A stretch of 64,000 nucleotides of DNA from Hippasteria phrygiana (GCA_037893225.1 JAZGUH010000373.1:124001-188000), one strand, 5' to 3'. Numbered from the stretch's first letter, positions 1-10,894 are shown. Notes: a model not told the origin generated them from the letters alone. Numbers and translations: made by a program.

Positions 1-232
1 CCAGGGAATTTGACAGGCATGGAGCAATAAATAGACGGTAACATGTACACAGATGTTGGCCGGAAAGAAAATAAACATTGCGAGGTTTGAATTTTCTCCA
101 CAAGTGTTAACTCTAAGAAGCCGCCGATAATTGCAACATGTAGCGCCAGATCTAAGCTATCCATACATGTCAAAATTACTGAATTTGGTTGATATTTCAT
201 GCAATTATGAATGAGTAAAGCAAGTCCATACC
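1..232 (+). repeat. First monomer, before HOR block A
   Basis: Alpha monomer with G16 (gacaggcat) and G106. It does not match the hybrid monomers that occupy the equivalent place at 2087 and 4173, so the 9-monomer register of block A begins at 233. It resembles the monomer at 4869, which also precedes a block A copy. Confidence 0.85.
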
Positions 233-567
233 CCAGGGAATTTGACATGCATGGAGCAATAAATAGACGGTAACATGTACACAGATGTTGGCCGGAAAGA
301 AAATAAACATTGCGAGGTTTGAATTTTCTCCACAAGTTTTAACTCTAAGAAGCCGCCGATAATTGCAACATGTAGCGCCAGATCTAAGCTATCCATACAT
401 GTCAAAATTACTGAATTTGGTTGATATTTCATGCAATTATGAATGAGTAAAGCAAGTCCATACCCCAGGGAATTTGACAGGCATGGAGCAATAAATAAAA
501 GGTAATCTGCACACAGATGGTGGCCGGGAAGAAAATAAACATTGCGAGGTTTGAATTTTCTCCACAA
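205..567 (-). other. Representative stop-free stretch on the minus strand, judged non-coding
   Basis: About 120 codons are open here, and the same stretch recurs in almost every monomer. The first codon is TTG (complement of 565-567), not ATG, and the end is the TAA opposite 205-207. The stretch is 363 bp, longer than one 232-bp monomer. Because 232 is not a multiple of three, the residues beginning WRKFKPRNVYF are followed about 77 codons later by VEKIQTSQCLF, which is the same DNA read one frame over. Indels of 1-2 bp and the G89A stop-making change are tolerated. I conclude it is a by-product of a stop-poor repeat. Confidence 0.95.
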
Positions 568-696
568 GTGTTAACTCTAAGAAGCCGCCGATAATTGCAA
601 CATGTAGCGCCAGATCTAAGCTATCCATACATGTCAAAATTACTGAATTTGGTTGATATTTCATGCAATTATGAATGAGTAAAGCAAGTCCATACC

Positions 697-928
697 CCAG
701 GGAATTTGACATGCATGGAGCAATAAATAGACGGTAACATGTACACAGATGTTGGCCGGAAAGAAAATAAACATTGCGAGGTTTGAATTTTCTCCACAAG
801 TGTTAACTCTAAGAAGCCGCCGATAATTGCAACATGTAGCGCCAGATCTAAGCTATCCATACATGTCAAAATTACTGAATTTGGTTGATATTTCATGCAA
901 TTATGAATGAGTAAAGCAAGTCCATACC
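697..928 (+). repeat. Representative satellite monomer (alpha type, G106)
   Basis: This copy has the commonest states and serves as reference for positions within the monomer. It is about 38% G+C by hand count (89 of 232). Marks: NsiI ATGCAT 15-20; AATAAA 26-31 and 70-75; ACATGT 41-46, 136-141 and 165-170; HpaI GTTAAC 106-111; BglII AGATCT 148-153. CpGs lie at 36, 61, 81, 122, 125 and 144. Most type-defining changes lie at 16, 30-64, 73-74, 89, 106, 116, 129, 146, 161, 176, 182, 186, 209-218. Stretches such as 1-15, 90-105, 117-128, 147-160 and 187-208 are nearly invariant by eye. Confidence 0.95.
832..866. repeat. 35-bp dyad in each monomer (shown in the reference copy)
   Basis: Arms ACATGTA (monomer 136-142) and TACATGT (164-170) are perfect inverted repeats around 21 bp. 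Inside lie a second pair, TAGC (141-144) and GCTA (156-159), and the palindrome AGATCT (148-153). The ACATGT tips are themselves palindromic. Nearly every monomer carries it. The A138C variant (aacctg, for example the monomers at 7883, 9737, 47548 and 59378) breaks the left arm. Short dyads able to form cruciform-like structures are known from centromeric satellites without CENP-B boxes; any function here is inferred. Confidence 0.6.
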
Positions 929-1624
929 CCAGGGAATTTGACATGCATGGAGCAATAAATAGAAGGTAATATGCACACAGATGTTGGCCGGAAAGAAAAT
1001 AAACATTGCGAGGTTTGAATTTTCTCCACAAGTGTTAACTCTAAGAAGCCGCCGATAATTGCAACATGTAGCGCCAGATCTAAGCTATCCATACATGTCA
1101 AAATTACTGAATTTGGTTGATATTTCATGCAATTATGAATGAGTAAAGCAAGTCCATACCCCAGGGAATTTGACATGCATGGAGCAATAAATAGACGGTA
1201 ACATGTACACAGATGTTGGCCGGAAAGAAAATATACATTGCGAGGTTTGAATTTTCTCCACAAGTGTTAACTCTAAGAAGCCGCCGATAATTGCAACATG
1301 TAGCGCCAGATCTAAGCTATCCATACATGTCAAAATTACTGAATTTGGTTGATATTTCATGCAATTATGAATGAGTAAAGCAAGTCCATACCCCAGGGAA
1401 TTTGACATGCATGGAGCAATAAATAGACGGTAACATGTACACAGATGTTGGCCGGAAAGAAAATAAACATTGCGAGGTTTAAATTTTCTCCACAAGTGTT
1501 AACTCTAAGAAGCCGCCGATAATTGCAACATGTAGCGCCAGATCTAAGCTATCCATACATGTCAAAATTACTGAATTTGGTTGATATTTCATGCAATTAT
1601 GAATGAGTAGAGCAAGTCCATACC

Positions 1625-1854
1625 CCAGGGAATTTGACATGCATGGAGCAATAAATAGACGGTAACATGTACAGATGTTGGCCGGAAAGAAAATAAACAT
1701 TGCGAGGTTTGAATTTTCTCCACAAGTGTTAACTCTAAGAAGCCGCCGATAATTGCAACATGTAGCGCCAGATCTAAGCTATCCATACATGTCAAAATTA
1801 CTGAATTTGGTTGATATTTCATGCAATTATAAATGAGTAAAGCAAGTCCATACC
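1625..1854 (+). repeat. 230-bp monomer variant (one AC unit deleted)
   Basis: At monomer position 46-51 it reads gtacag where others read gtacacag, a loss of one AC unit near 1670. The preceding monomer ends in gtagagc (A218G) and its own tail is G209A. Confidence 0.95.
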
Positions 1855-2086
1855 CCAGGGAATTTGACATGCATGGAGCAATAAATAGACGGTAACATGT
1901 ACACAGATGTTGGCCGGAAAGAAAATAAACATTGCGAGGTTTGAATTTTCTCCACAAGTGTTAACTCTAAGAAGCCGCCGATAATTGCAACATGTAGCGC
2001 CAGATCTAAGCTATCCATACATGTCAAAATTACTGAATTTGGTTGATATTTCATGCAATTATAAATGAGTAAAGCAAGTCCATACC

Positions 2087-2318
2087 CCAGGGAATTTGAC
2101 ATGCATGGAGCAATAAATAGACGGTAACATGTACACAGATGTTGGCCGGAAAGAAAATAAACATTGCGAGGTTTGAATTTTCTCCACAAGTTTTAACTCT
2201 AGGAAGCCGCCGATGATTGCAACATGTAGCGACAGATCTAAGCTATGCATACATGTCAAAATTACTGAATTTGGTTGATATTTCATGCAATTATGAATGA
2301 GTAAAGCAAGTCCATACC
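2087..2318 (+). repeat. Hybrid monomer (anchor 1 front, anchor 2 tail)
   Basis: The front has T106, G116, G129 and C146A as in anchor monomer 1; the tail has C161G and A182 as in anchor monomer 2. This is the product expected from an exchange between the two adjacent monomers at positions 147-160, deleting 232 bp. The same hybrid is at 4173. Confidence 0.85.
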
Positions 2319-3710
2319 CCAGGGAATTTGACATGCATGGAGCAATAAATAGACGGTAACATGTACACAGATGTTGGCCGGAAAGAAAATAAACATTGCG
2401 AGGTTTGAATTTTCTCCACAAGTTTTAACTCTAAGAAGCCGCCGATAATTGCAACATGTAGCGCCAGATCTAAGCTATCCATACATGTCAAAATTACTGA
2501 ATTTGGTTGATATTTCATGCAATTATGAATGAGTAAAGCAAGTCCATACCCCAGGGAATTTGACAGGCATGGAGCAATAAATAAAAGGTAATCTGCACAC
2601 AGATGGTGGCCGGGAAGAAAATAAACATTGCGAGGTTTGAATTTTCTCCACAAGTGTTAACTCTAAGAAGCCGCCGATAATTGCAACATGTAGCGCCAGA
2701 TCTAAGCTATCCATACATGTCAAAATTACTGAATTTGGTTGATATTTCATGCAATTATGAATGAGTAAAGCAAGTCCATACCCCAGGGAATTTGACATGC
2801 ATGGAGCAATAAATAGACGGTAACATGTACACAGATGTTGGCCGGAAAGAAAATAAACATTGCGAGGTTTGAATTTTCTCCACAAGTGTTAACTCTAAGA
2901 AGCCGCCGATAATTGCAACATGTAGCGCCAGATCTAAGCTATCCATACATGTCAAAATTACTGAATTTGGTTGATATTTCATGCAATTATGAATGAGTAA
3001 AGCAAGTCCATACCCCAGGGAATTTGACATGCATGGAGCAATAAATAGAAGGTAATATGCACACAGATGTTGGCCGGAAAGAAAATAAACATTGCGAGGT
3101 TTGAATTTTCTCCACAAGTGTTAACTCTAAGAAGCCGCCGATAATTGCAACATGTAGCGCCAGATCTAAGCTATCCATACATGTCAAAATTACTGAATTT
3201 GGTTGATATTTCATGCAATTATGAATGAGTAAAGCAAGTCCATACCCCAGGGAATTTGACATGCATGGAGCAATAAATAGACGGTAACATGTACACAGAT
3301 GTTGGCCGGAAAGAAAATATACATTGCGAGGTTTGAATTTTCTCCACAAGTGTTAACTCTAAGAAGCCGCCGATAATTGCAACATGTAGCGCCAGATCTA
3401 AGCTATCCATACATGTCAAAATTACTGAATTTGGTTGATATTTCATGCAATTATGAATGAGTAAAGCAAGTCCATACCCCAGGGAATTTGACATGCATGG
3501 AGCAATAAATAGACGGTAACATGTACACAGATGTTGGCCGGAAAGAAAATAAACATTGCGAGGTTTAAATTTTCTCCACAAGTGTTAACTCTAAGAAGCC
3601 GCCGATAATTGCAACATGTAGCGCCAGATCTAAGCTATCCATACATGTCAAAATTACTGAATTTGGTTGATATTTCATGCAATTATGAATGAGTAGAGCA
3701 AGTCCATACC

Positions 3711-3940
3711 CCAGGGAATTTGACATGCATGGAGCAATAAATAGACGGTAACATGTACAGATGTTGGCCGGAAAGAAAATAAACATTGCGAGGTTTGAAT
3801 TTTCTCCACAAGTGTTAACTCTAAGAAGCCGCCGATAATTGCAACATGTAGCGCCAGATCTAAGCTATCCATACATGTCAAAATTACTGAATTTGGTTGA
3901 TATTTCATGCAATTATAAATGAGTAAAGCAAGTCCATACC
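3711..3940 (+). repeat. 230-bp monomer variant (one AC unit deleted)
   Basis: Same AC deletion as the 1625 monomer, exactly 2086 bp downstream, with the same flanking tails. Confidence 0.95.
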
Positions 3941-4172
3941 CCAGGGAATTTGACATGCATGGAGCAATAAATAGACGGTAACATGTACACAGATGTTGGC
4001 CGGAAAGAAAATAAACATTGCGAGGTTTGAATTTTCTCCACAAGTGTTAACTCTAAGAAGCCGCCGATAATTGCAACATGTAGCGCCAGATCTAAGCTAT
4101 CCATACATGTCAAAATTACTGAATTTGGTTGATATTTCATGCAATTATAAATGAGTAAAGCAAGTCCATACC

Positions 4173-4404
4173 CCAGGGAATTTGACATGCATGGAGCAAT
4201 AAATAGACGGTAACATGTACACAGATGTTGGCCGGAAAGAAAATAAACATTGCGAGGTTTGAATTTTCTCCACAAGTTTTAACTCTAGGAAGCCGCCGAT
4301 GATTGCAACATGTAGCGACAGATCTAAGCTATGCATACATGTCAAAATTACTGAATTTGGTTGATATTTCATGCAATTATGAATGAGTAAAGCAAGTCCA
4401 TACC
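4173..4404 (+). repeat. Hybrid monomer (anchor 1 front, anchor 2 tail), second copy
   Basis: Identical to the 2087 hybrid at all diagnostic sites and present in the same place of block A copy 2. The unrecombined pair stands at 6955-7418. Confidence 0.85.
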
Positions 4405-5100
4405 CCAGGGAATTTGACATGCATGGAGCAATAAATAGACGGTAACATGTACACAGATGTTGGCCGGAAAGAAAATAAACATTGCGAGGTTTGAATTTTC
4501 TCCACAAGTGTTAACTCTAAGAAGCCGCCGATAATTGCAACATGTAGCGCCAGATCTAAGCTATCCATACATGTCAAAAGTACTGAATTTGGTTGATATT
4601 TCATGCAATTATGAATGAGTAAAGCAAGTCCATACCCCAGGGAATTTGACAGGCATGGAGCAATACATAAAAGGTAATCTGCACACAGATGGTGGCCGGA
4701 AAGAAAATAAACATTGCGAGGTTTGAATTTTCTCCACAAGTGTTAACTCTAAGAAGCCGCCGATAATTGCAACATGTAGCGCCAGATCTAAGCTATCCAT
4801 ACATGTCAAAAGTACTGAATTTGGTTGATATTTCATGCAATTATGAATGAGTAAAGCAAGTCCATACCCCAGGGAATTTGACAGGCATGGAGCAATAAAT
4901 AGACGGTAACATGTACACAGATGTTGGCCGGAAAGAAAATAAACATTGCGAGGTTTGAATTTTCTCCACAAGTGTTAACTCTAAGAAGCCGCCGATAATT
5001 GCAACATGTAGCGCCAGATCTAAGCTATCCATACATGTCAAAATTACTGAATTTGGTTGATATTTCATGCAATTATGAATGAGTAAAGCAAGTCCATACC
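4405..5100 (+). repeat. Three-monomer insertion between block A copies
   Basis: Three monomers (4405, 4637, 4869) lengthen the spacing between A copies 2 and 3 from 2086 to 2782 bp. The first is alpha with T176G, giving AGTACT; the second is gamma-prime (tacataaaagg) with T176G; the third is alpha with G16. The alpha-T176G then gamma-prime pair is the same as in block B at 7419-7882, so this looks like a fragment of block B type placed in block A. Confidence 0.85.
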
Positions 5101-6954
5101 CCAGGGAATTTGACATGCATGGAGCAATAAATAGACGGTAACATGTACACAGATGTTGGCCGGAAAGAAAATAAACATTGCGAGGTTTGAATTTTCTCCA
5201 CAAGTTTTAACTCTAAGAAGCCGCCGATAATTGCAACATGTAGCGCCAGATCTAAGCTATCCATACATGTCAAAATTACTGAATTTGGTTGATATTTCAT
5301 GCAATTATGAATGAGTAAAGCAAGTCCATACCCCAGGGAATTTGACAGGCATGGAGCAATAAATAAAAGGTAATCTGCACACAGATGGTGGCCGGGAAGA
5401 AAATAAACATTGCGAGGTTTGAATTTTCTCCACAAGTGTTAACTCTAAGAAGCCGCCGATAATTGCAACATGTAGCGCCAGATCTAAGCTATCCATACAT
5501 GTCAAAATTACTGAATTTGGTTGATATTTCATGCAATTATGAATGAGTAAAGCAAGTCCATACCCCAGGGAATTTGACATGCATGGAGCAATAAATAGAC
5601 GGTAACATGTACACAGATGTTGGCCGGAAAGAAAATAAACATTGCGAGGTTTGAATTTTCTCCACAAGTGTTAACTCTAAGAAGCCGCCGATAATTGCAA
5701 CATGTAGCGCCAGATCTAAGCTATCCATACATGTCAAAATTACTGAATTTGGTTGATATTTCATGCAATTATGAATGAGTAAAGCAAGTCCATACCCCAG
5801 GGAATTTGACATGCATGGAGCAATAAATAGAAGGTAATATGCACACAGATGTTGGCCGGAAAGAAAATAAACATTGCGAGGTTTGAATTTTCTCCACAAG
5901 TGTTAACTCTAAGAAGCCGCCGATAATTGCAACATGTAGCGCCAGATCTAAGCTATCCATACATGTCAAAATTACTGAATTTGGTTGATATTTCATGCAA
6001 TTATGAATGAGTAAAGCAAGTCCATACCCCAGGGAATTTGACATGCATGGAGCAATAAATAGACGGTAACATGTACACAGATGTTGGCCGGAAAGAAAAT
6101 ATACATTGCGAGGTTTGAATTTTCTCCACAAGTGTTAACTCTAAGAAGCCGCCGATAATTGCAACATGTAGCGCCAGATCTAAGCTATCCATACATGTCA
6201 AAATTACTGAATTTGGTTGATATGTCATGCAATTATGAATGAGTAAAGCAAGTCCATACCCCAGGGAATTTGACATGCATGGAGCAATAAATAGACGGTA
6301 ACATGTACACAGATGTTGGCCGGAAAGAAAATAAACATTGCGAGGTTTAAATTTTCTCCACAAGTGTTAACTCTAAGAAGCCGCCGATAATTGCAACATG
6401 TAGCGCCAGATCTAAGCTATCCATACATGTCAAAATTACTGAATTTGGTTGATATTTCATGCAATTATGAATGAGTAGAGCAAGTCCATACCCCAGGGAA
6501 TTTGACATGCATGGAGCAATAAATAGACGGTAACATGTACAGATGTTGGCCGGAAAGAAAATAAACATTGCGAGGTTTGAATTTTCTCCACAAGTGTTAA
6601 CTCTAAGAAGCCGCCGATAATTGCAACATGTAGCGCCAGATCTAAGCTATCCATACATGTCAAAATTACTGAATTTGGTTGATATTTCATGCAATTATAA
6701 ATGAGTAAAGCAAGTCCATACCCCAGGGAATTTGACATGCATGGAGCAATAAATAGACGGTAACATGTACACAGATGTTGGCCGGAAAGAAAATAAACAT
6801 TGCGAGGTTTGAATTTTCTCCACAAGTGTTAACTCTAAGAAGCCGCCGATAATTGCAACATGTAGCGCCAGATCTAAGCTATCCATACATGTCAAAATTA
6901 CTGAATTTGGTTGATATTTCATGCAATTATAAATGAGTAAAGCAAGTCCATACC
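5101..6954 (+). repeat. HOR block A, copy 3 (8 of 9 monomers)
   Basis: Eight monomers follow the block A order from alpha-T106 (5101) to the alpha monomer at 6723, with the 230-bp member at 6493. One SNP against copies 1 and 2 was seen, tatgtc instead of tatttc near 6224. The ninth position is not the hybrid of copies 1 and 2 but the first anchor-cassette monomer (6955), which starts block B. Confidence 0.9.
6493..6722 (+). repeat. 230-bp monomer variant (one AC unit deleted)
   Basis: Same AC deletion, 2782 bp after the previous one because of the three-monomer insertion at 4405-5100. Confidence 0.95.
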
Positions 6955-7418
6955 CCAGGGAATTTGACATGCATGGAGCAATAAATAGACGGTAACATGT
7001 ACACAGATGTTGGCCGGAAAGAAAATAAACATTGCGAGGTTTGAATTTTCTCCACAAGTTTTAACTCTAGGAAGCCGCCGATGATTGCAACATGTAGCGA
7101 CAGATCTAAGCTATCCATACATGTCAAAATTACTGTATTTGGTTGATATTTCATGCAATTATGAATGAGTAGAGCAAGTCCATACCCCAGGGAATTTGAC
7201 AGGCATGGAGCAATAAATAGAAGGTAATATGCACACAGATGTTGGCCGGAAAGAAAATACACATTGCGAGGTTTGAATTTTCTCCACAAGTGTTAACTCT
7301 AAGAAGCCGCCGATAATTGCAACATGTAGCGCCAGATCTAAGCTATGCATACATGTCAAAATTACTGAATTTGGTTGATATTTCATGCAATTATGAATGA
7401 GTAAAGCAAGTCCATACC
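6955..7418 (+). repeat. Two-monomer anchor cassette (first of 14)
   Basis: Monomer 1 carries T106, G116, G129, C146A, A182T and A218G. Monomer 2 carries G16, beta states, A74C, G106 and C161G. The pair recurs at 8809, 10895, 12981, 26667, 28059, 33163, 35019, 36179, 38036, 46620, 49868, 54738 and 58450. It is the most widely shared multi-monomer unit in the window. Confidence 0.9.
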
Positions 7419-8114
7419 CCAGGGAATTTGACATGCATGGAGCAATAAATAGACGGTAACATGTACACAGATGTTGGCCGGAAAGAAAATAAACATTGCG
7501 AGGTTTGAATTTTCTCCACAAGTGTTAACTCTAAGAAGCCGCCGATAATTGCAACATGTAGCGCCAGATCTAAGCTATCCATACATGTCAAAAGTACTGA
7601 ATTTGGTTGATATTTCATGCAATTATGAATGAGTAAAGCAAGTCCATACCCCAGGGAATTTGACAGGCATGGAGCAATACATAAAAGGTAATCTGCACAC
7701 AGATGGTGGCCGGAAAGAAAATAAACATTGCGAGGTTTGAATTTTCTCCACAAGTTTTAACTCTAGGAAGCCGCCGATGATTGCAACATGTAGCGCCAGA
7801 TCTAAGCTATCCATACATGTCAAAATTACTGCATTTGGTTGATATTTCATGCAATTATGAATGAGTAAAGCAAGTCCATACCCCAGGGAATTTGACATGC
7901 ATGGAGCAATAAATAGACGGTAACATGTACACAGATGTTGGCCGGAAAGAAAATAAACATTGCGAGGTTTGAATTTTCTCCACAAGTGTTAACTCTAAGA
8001 AGCCGCCGATAATTGCAACCTGTAGCGCCAGATCCAAGCTATCCATACATGTCAAAATTACTGAATTTGGTTGATATTTCATGCAATTATGAATGAGTAA
8101 AGCAAGTCCATACC

Positions 8115-8346
8115 CCAGGGAATTTGACATGCATGGAGCAATAAATAGACGGTAACATGTACACAGATGTTGGCCGGAAAGAAAATATACATTGCGAGGT
8201 TTGAATTTTCTCCACAAGTGTTAACTCTAAGAAGCCGCCGATAATTGCAACATGTAGCGCCAGATCTAAGCTATCCATACATGTCAAAATTACTGAATTT
8301 GGTTGATATTTCATGCAATTATGAATGAGTAGAGCAAGTCCATACC
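8115..8346 (+). repeat. Hybrid monomer (A74T front, A218G tail)
   Basis: The front has A74T (atatac) and G89 like the 9969 monomer; the tail has A218G (gtagagc) like the next monomer, 10201. Those two are separate in block B copies 2 and 3. An exchange at positions 90-217 would fuse them and delete exactly one monomer, which explains the 8-mer length of block B copy 1. Confidence 0.85.
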
Positions 8347-8576
8347 CCAGGGAATTTGACATGCATGGAGCAATAAATAGACGGTAACATGTACAGATGT
8401 TGGCCGGAAAGAAAATAAACATTGCGAGGTTTGAATTTTCTCCACAAGTGTTAACTCTAAGAAGCCGCCGATAATTGCAACATGTAGCGCCAGATCTAAG
8501 CTATCCATACATGTCAAAATTACTGAATTTGGTTGATATTTCATGCAATTATAAATGAGTAAAGCAAGTCCATACC
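8347..8576 (+). repeat. 230-bp monomer variant (one AC unit deleted)
   Basis: Same AC deletion, only 1854 bp after the previous one because block B copy 1 lost a monomer just before it. Confidence 0.95.
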
Positions 8577-8808
8577 CCAGGGAATTTGACATGCATGGAG
8601 CAATAAATAGACGGTAACATGTACACAGATGTTGGCCGGAAAGAAAATAAACATTGCGAGGTTTGAATTTTCTCCACAAGTGTTAACTCTAAGAAGCCGC
8701 CGATAATTGCAACATGTAGCGCCAGATCTAAGCTATCCATACATGTCAAAATTACTGAATTTGGTTGATATTTCATGCAATTATAAATGAGTAAAGCAAG
8801 TCCATACC

Positions 8809-10894
8809 CCAGGGAATTTGACATGCATGGAGCAATAAATAGACGGTAACATGTACACAGATGTTGGCCGGAAAGAAAATAAACATTGCGAGGTTTGAAT
8901 TTTCTCCACAAGTTTTAACTCTAGGAAGCCGCCGATGATTGCAACATGTAGCGACAGATCTAAGCTATCCATACATGTCAAAATTACTGTATTTGGTTGA
9001 TATTTCATGCAATTATGAATGAGTAGAGCAAGTCTATACCCCAGGGAATTTGACAGGCATGGAGCAATAAATAGAAGGTAATATGCACACAGATGTTGGC
9101 CGGAAAGAAAATACACATTGCGAGGTTTGAATTTTCTCCACAAGTGTTAACTCTAAGAAGCCGCCGATAATTGCAACATGTAGCGCCAGATCTAAGCTAT
9201 GCATACATGTCAAAATTACTGAATTTGGTTGATATTTCATGCAATTATGAATGAGTAAAGCAAGTCCATACCCCAGGGAATTTGACATGCATGGAGCAAT
9301 AAATAGACGGTAACATGTACACAGATGTTGGCCGGAAAGAAAATAAACATTGCGAGGTTTGAATTTTCTCCACAAGTGTTAACTCTAAGAAGCCGCCGAT
9401 AATTGCAACATGTAGCGCCAGATCTAAGCTATCCATACATGTCAAAAGTACTGAATTTGGTTGATATTTCATGCAATTATGAATGAGTAAAGCAAGTCCA
9501 TACCCCAGGGAATTTGACAGGCATGGAGCAATACATAAAAGGTAATCTGCACACAGATGGTGGCCGGAAAGAAAATAAACATTGCGAGGTTTGAATTTTC
9601 TCCACAAGTTTTAACTCTAGGAAGCCGCCGATGATTGCAACATGTAGCGCCAGATCTAAGCTATCCATACATGTCAAAATTACTGCATTTGGTTGATATT
9701 TCATGCAATTATGAATGAGTAAAGCAAGTCCATACCCCAGGGAATTTGACATGCATGGAGCAATAAATAGACGGTAACATGTACACAGATGTTGGCCGGA
9801 AAGAAAATAAACATTGCGAGGTTTGAATTTTCTCCACAAGTGTTAACTCTAAGAAGCCGCCGATAATTGCAACCTGTAGCGCCAGATCTAAGCTATCCAT
9901 ACATGTCAAAATTACTGAATTTGGTTGATATTTCATGCAATTATGAATGAGTAAAGCAAGTCCATACCCCAGGGAATTTGACATGCATGGAGCAATAAAT
10001 AGACGGTAACATGTACACAGATGTTGGCCGGAAAGAAAATATACATTGCGAGGTTTGAATTTTCTCCACAAGTGTTAACTCTAAGAAGCCGCCGATAATT
10101 GCAACATGTAGCGCCAGATCTAAGCTATCCATACATGTCAAAATTACTGAATTTGGTTGATATTTCATGCAATTATGAATGAGTAAAGCAAGTCCATACC
10201 CCAGGGAATTTGACATGCATGGAGCAATAAATAGACGGTAACATGTACACAGATGTTGGCCGGAAAGAAAATAAACATTGCGAGGTTTAAATTTTCTCCA
10301 CAAGTGTTAACTCTAAGAAGCCGCCGATAATTGCAACATGTAGCGCCAGATCTAAGCTATCCATACATGTCAAAATTACTGAATTTGGTTGATATTTCAT
10401 GCAATTATGAATGAGTAGAGCAAGTCCATACCCCAGGGAATTTGACATGCATGGAGCAATAAATAGACGGTAACATGTACAGATGTTGGCCGGAAAGAAA
10501 ATAAACATTGCGAGGTTTGAATTTTCTCCACAAGTGTTAACTCTAAGAAGCCGCCGATAATTGCAACATGTAGCGCCAGATCTAAGCTATCCATACATGT
10601 CAAAATTACTGAATTTGGTTGATATTTCATGCAATTATAAATGAGTAAAGCAAGTCCATACCCCAAGGAATTTGACATGCATGGAGCAATAAATAGACGG
10701 TAACATGTACACAGATGTTGGCCGGAAAGAAAATAAACATTGCGAGGTTTGAATTTTCTCCACAAGTGTTAACTCTAAGAAGCCGCCGATAATTGCAACA
10801 TGTAGCGCCAGATCTAAGCTATCCATACATGTCAAAATTACTGAATTTGGTTGATATTTCATGCAATTATAAATGAGTAAAGCAAGTCCATACC
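8809..10894 (+). repeat. HOR block B, copy 2 (9-mer, 2086 bp)
   Basis: Same order as B copy 1, but with separate A74T (9969) and G89A (10201) monomers before the 230-bp member (10433). It shares the private change ccaagg at 10663 with copy 3 only. The one difference from copy 3 that I found is C to T at 9035 (agtctat). Confidence 0.93.
10433..10662 (+). repeat. 230-bp monomer variant (one AC unit deleted)
   Basis: Same AC deletion in block B copy 2, 2086 bp from its neighbour. Confidence 0.95.

Larger units (their letters stand above)
233..2318 (+). repeat. HOR block A, copy 1 (9-mer, 2086 bp)
   Basis: Nine monomers in order: alpha-T106 (233), gamma (465), alpha (697), beta (929), alpha with A74T (1161), alpha with G89A (1393), the 230-bp alpha (1625), alpha (1855) and a hybrid monomer (2087). 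The same order and SNPs return 2086 bp downstream. The period is 9 x 232 minus the 2 bp lost in the 1625 monomer. I found no difference between this copy and the next. Confidence 0.93.
2319..4404 (+). repeat. HOR block A, copy 2 (9-mer, 2086 bp)
   Basis: It repeats copy 1 monomer by monomer, including the gamma monomer (2551), A74T (3247), G89A (3479), the 230-bp monomer (3711) and the hybrid monomer (4173). I detected no difference from copy 1, implying a very recent duplication or conversion, or an assembly duplication. Confidence 0.93.
6955..8808 (+). repeat. HOR block B, copy 1 (8-mer, 1854 bp)
   Basis: Order: anchor monomer 1 (C146A, A182T, A218G), anchor monomer 2 (G16, A74C, C161G), alpha-T176G, gamma-prime, alpha-A138C, a hybrid monomer (8115), the 230-bp monomer (8347) and alpha (8577). 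It lacks one monomer relative to copies 2 and 3; the hybrid at 8115 accounts for the loss. A private SNP, gatccaag near 8034, destroys the BglII site of the 7883 monomer. Confidence 0.9.

Noticed and set aside
722..772. AATAAA hexamers as real polyadenylation signals
   Set aside because: Six-base matches in A/T-rich sequence without any gene are not annotated as functional signals; listed only as a testable observation.
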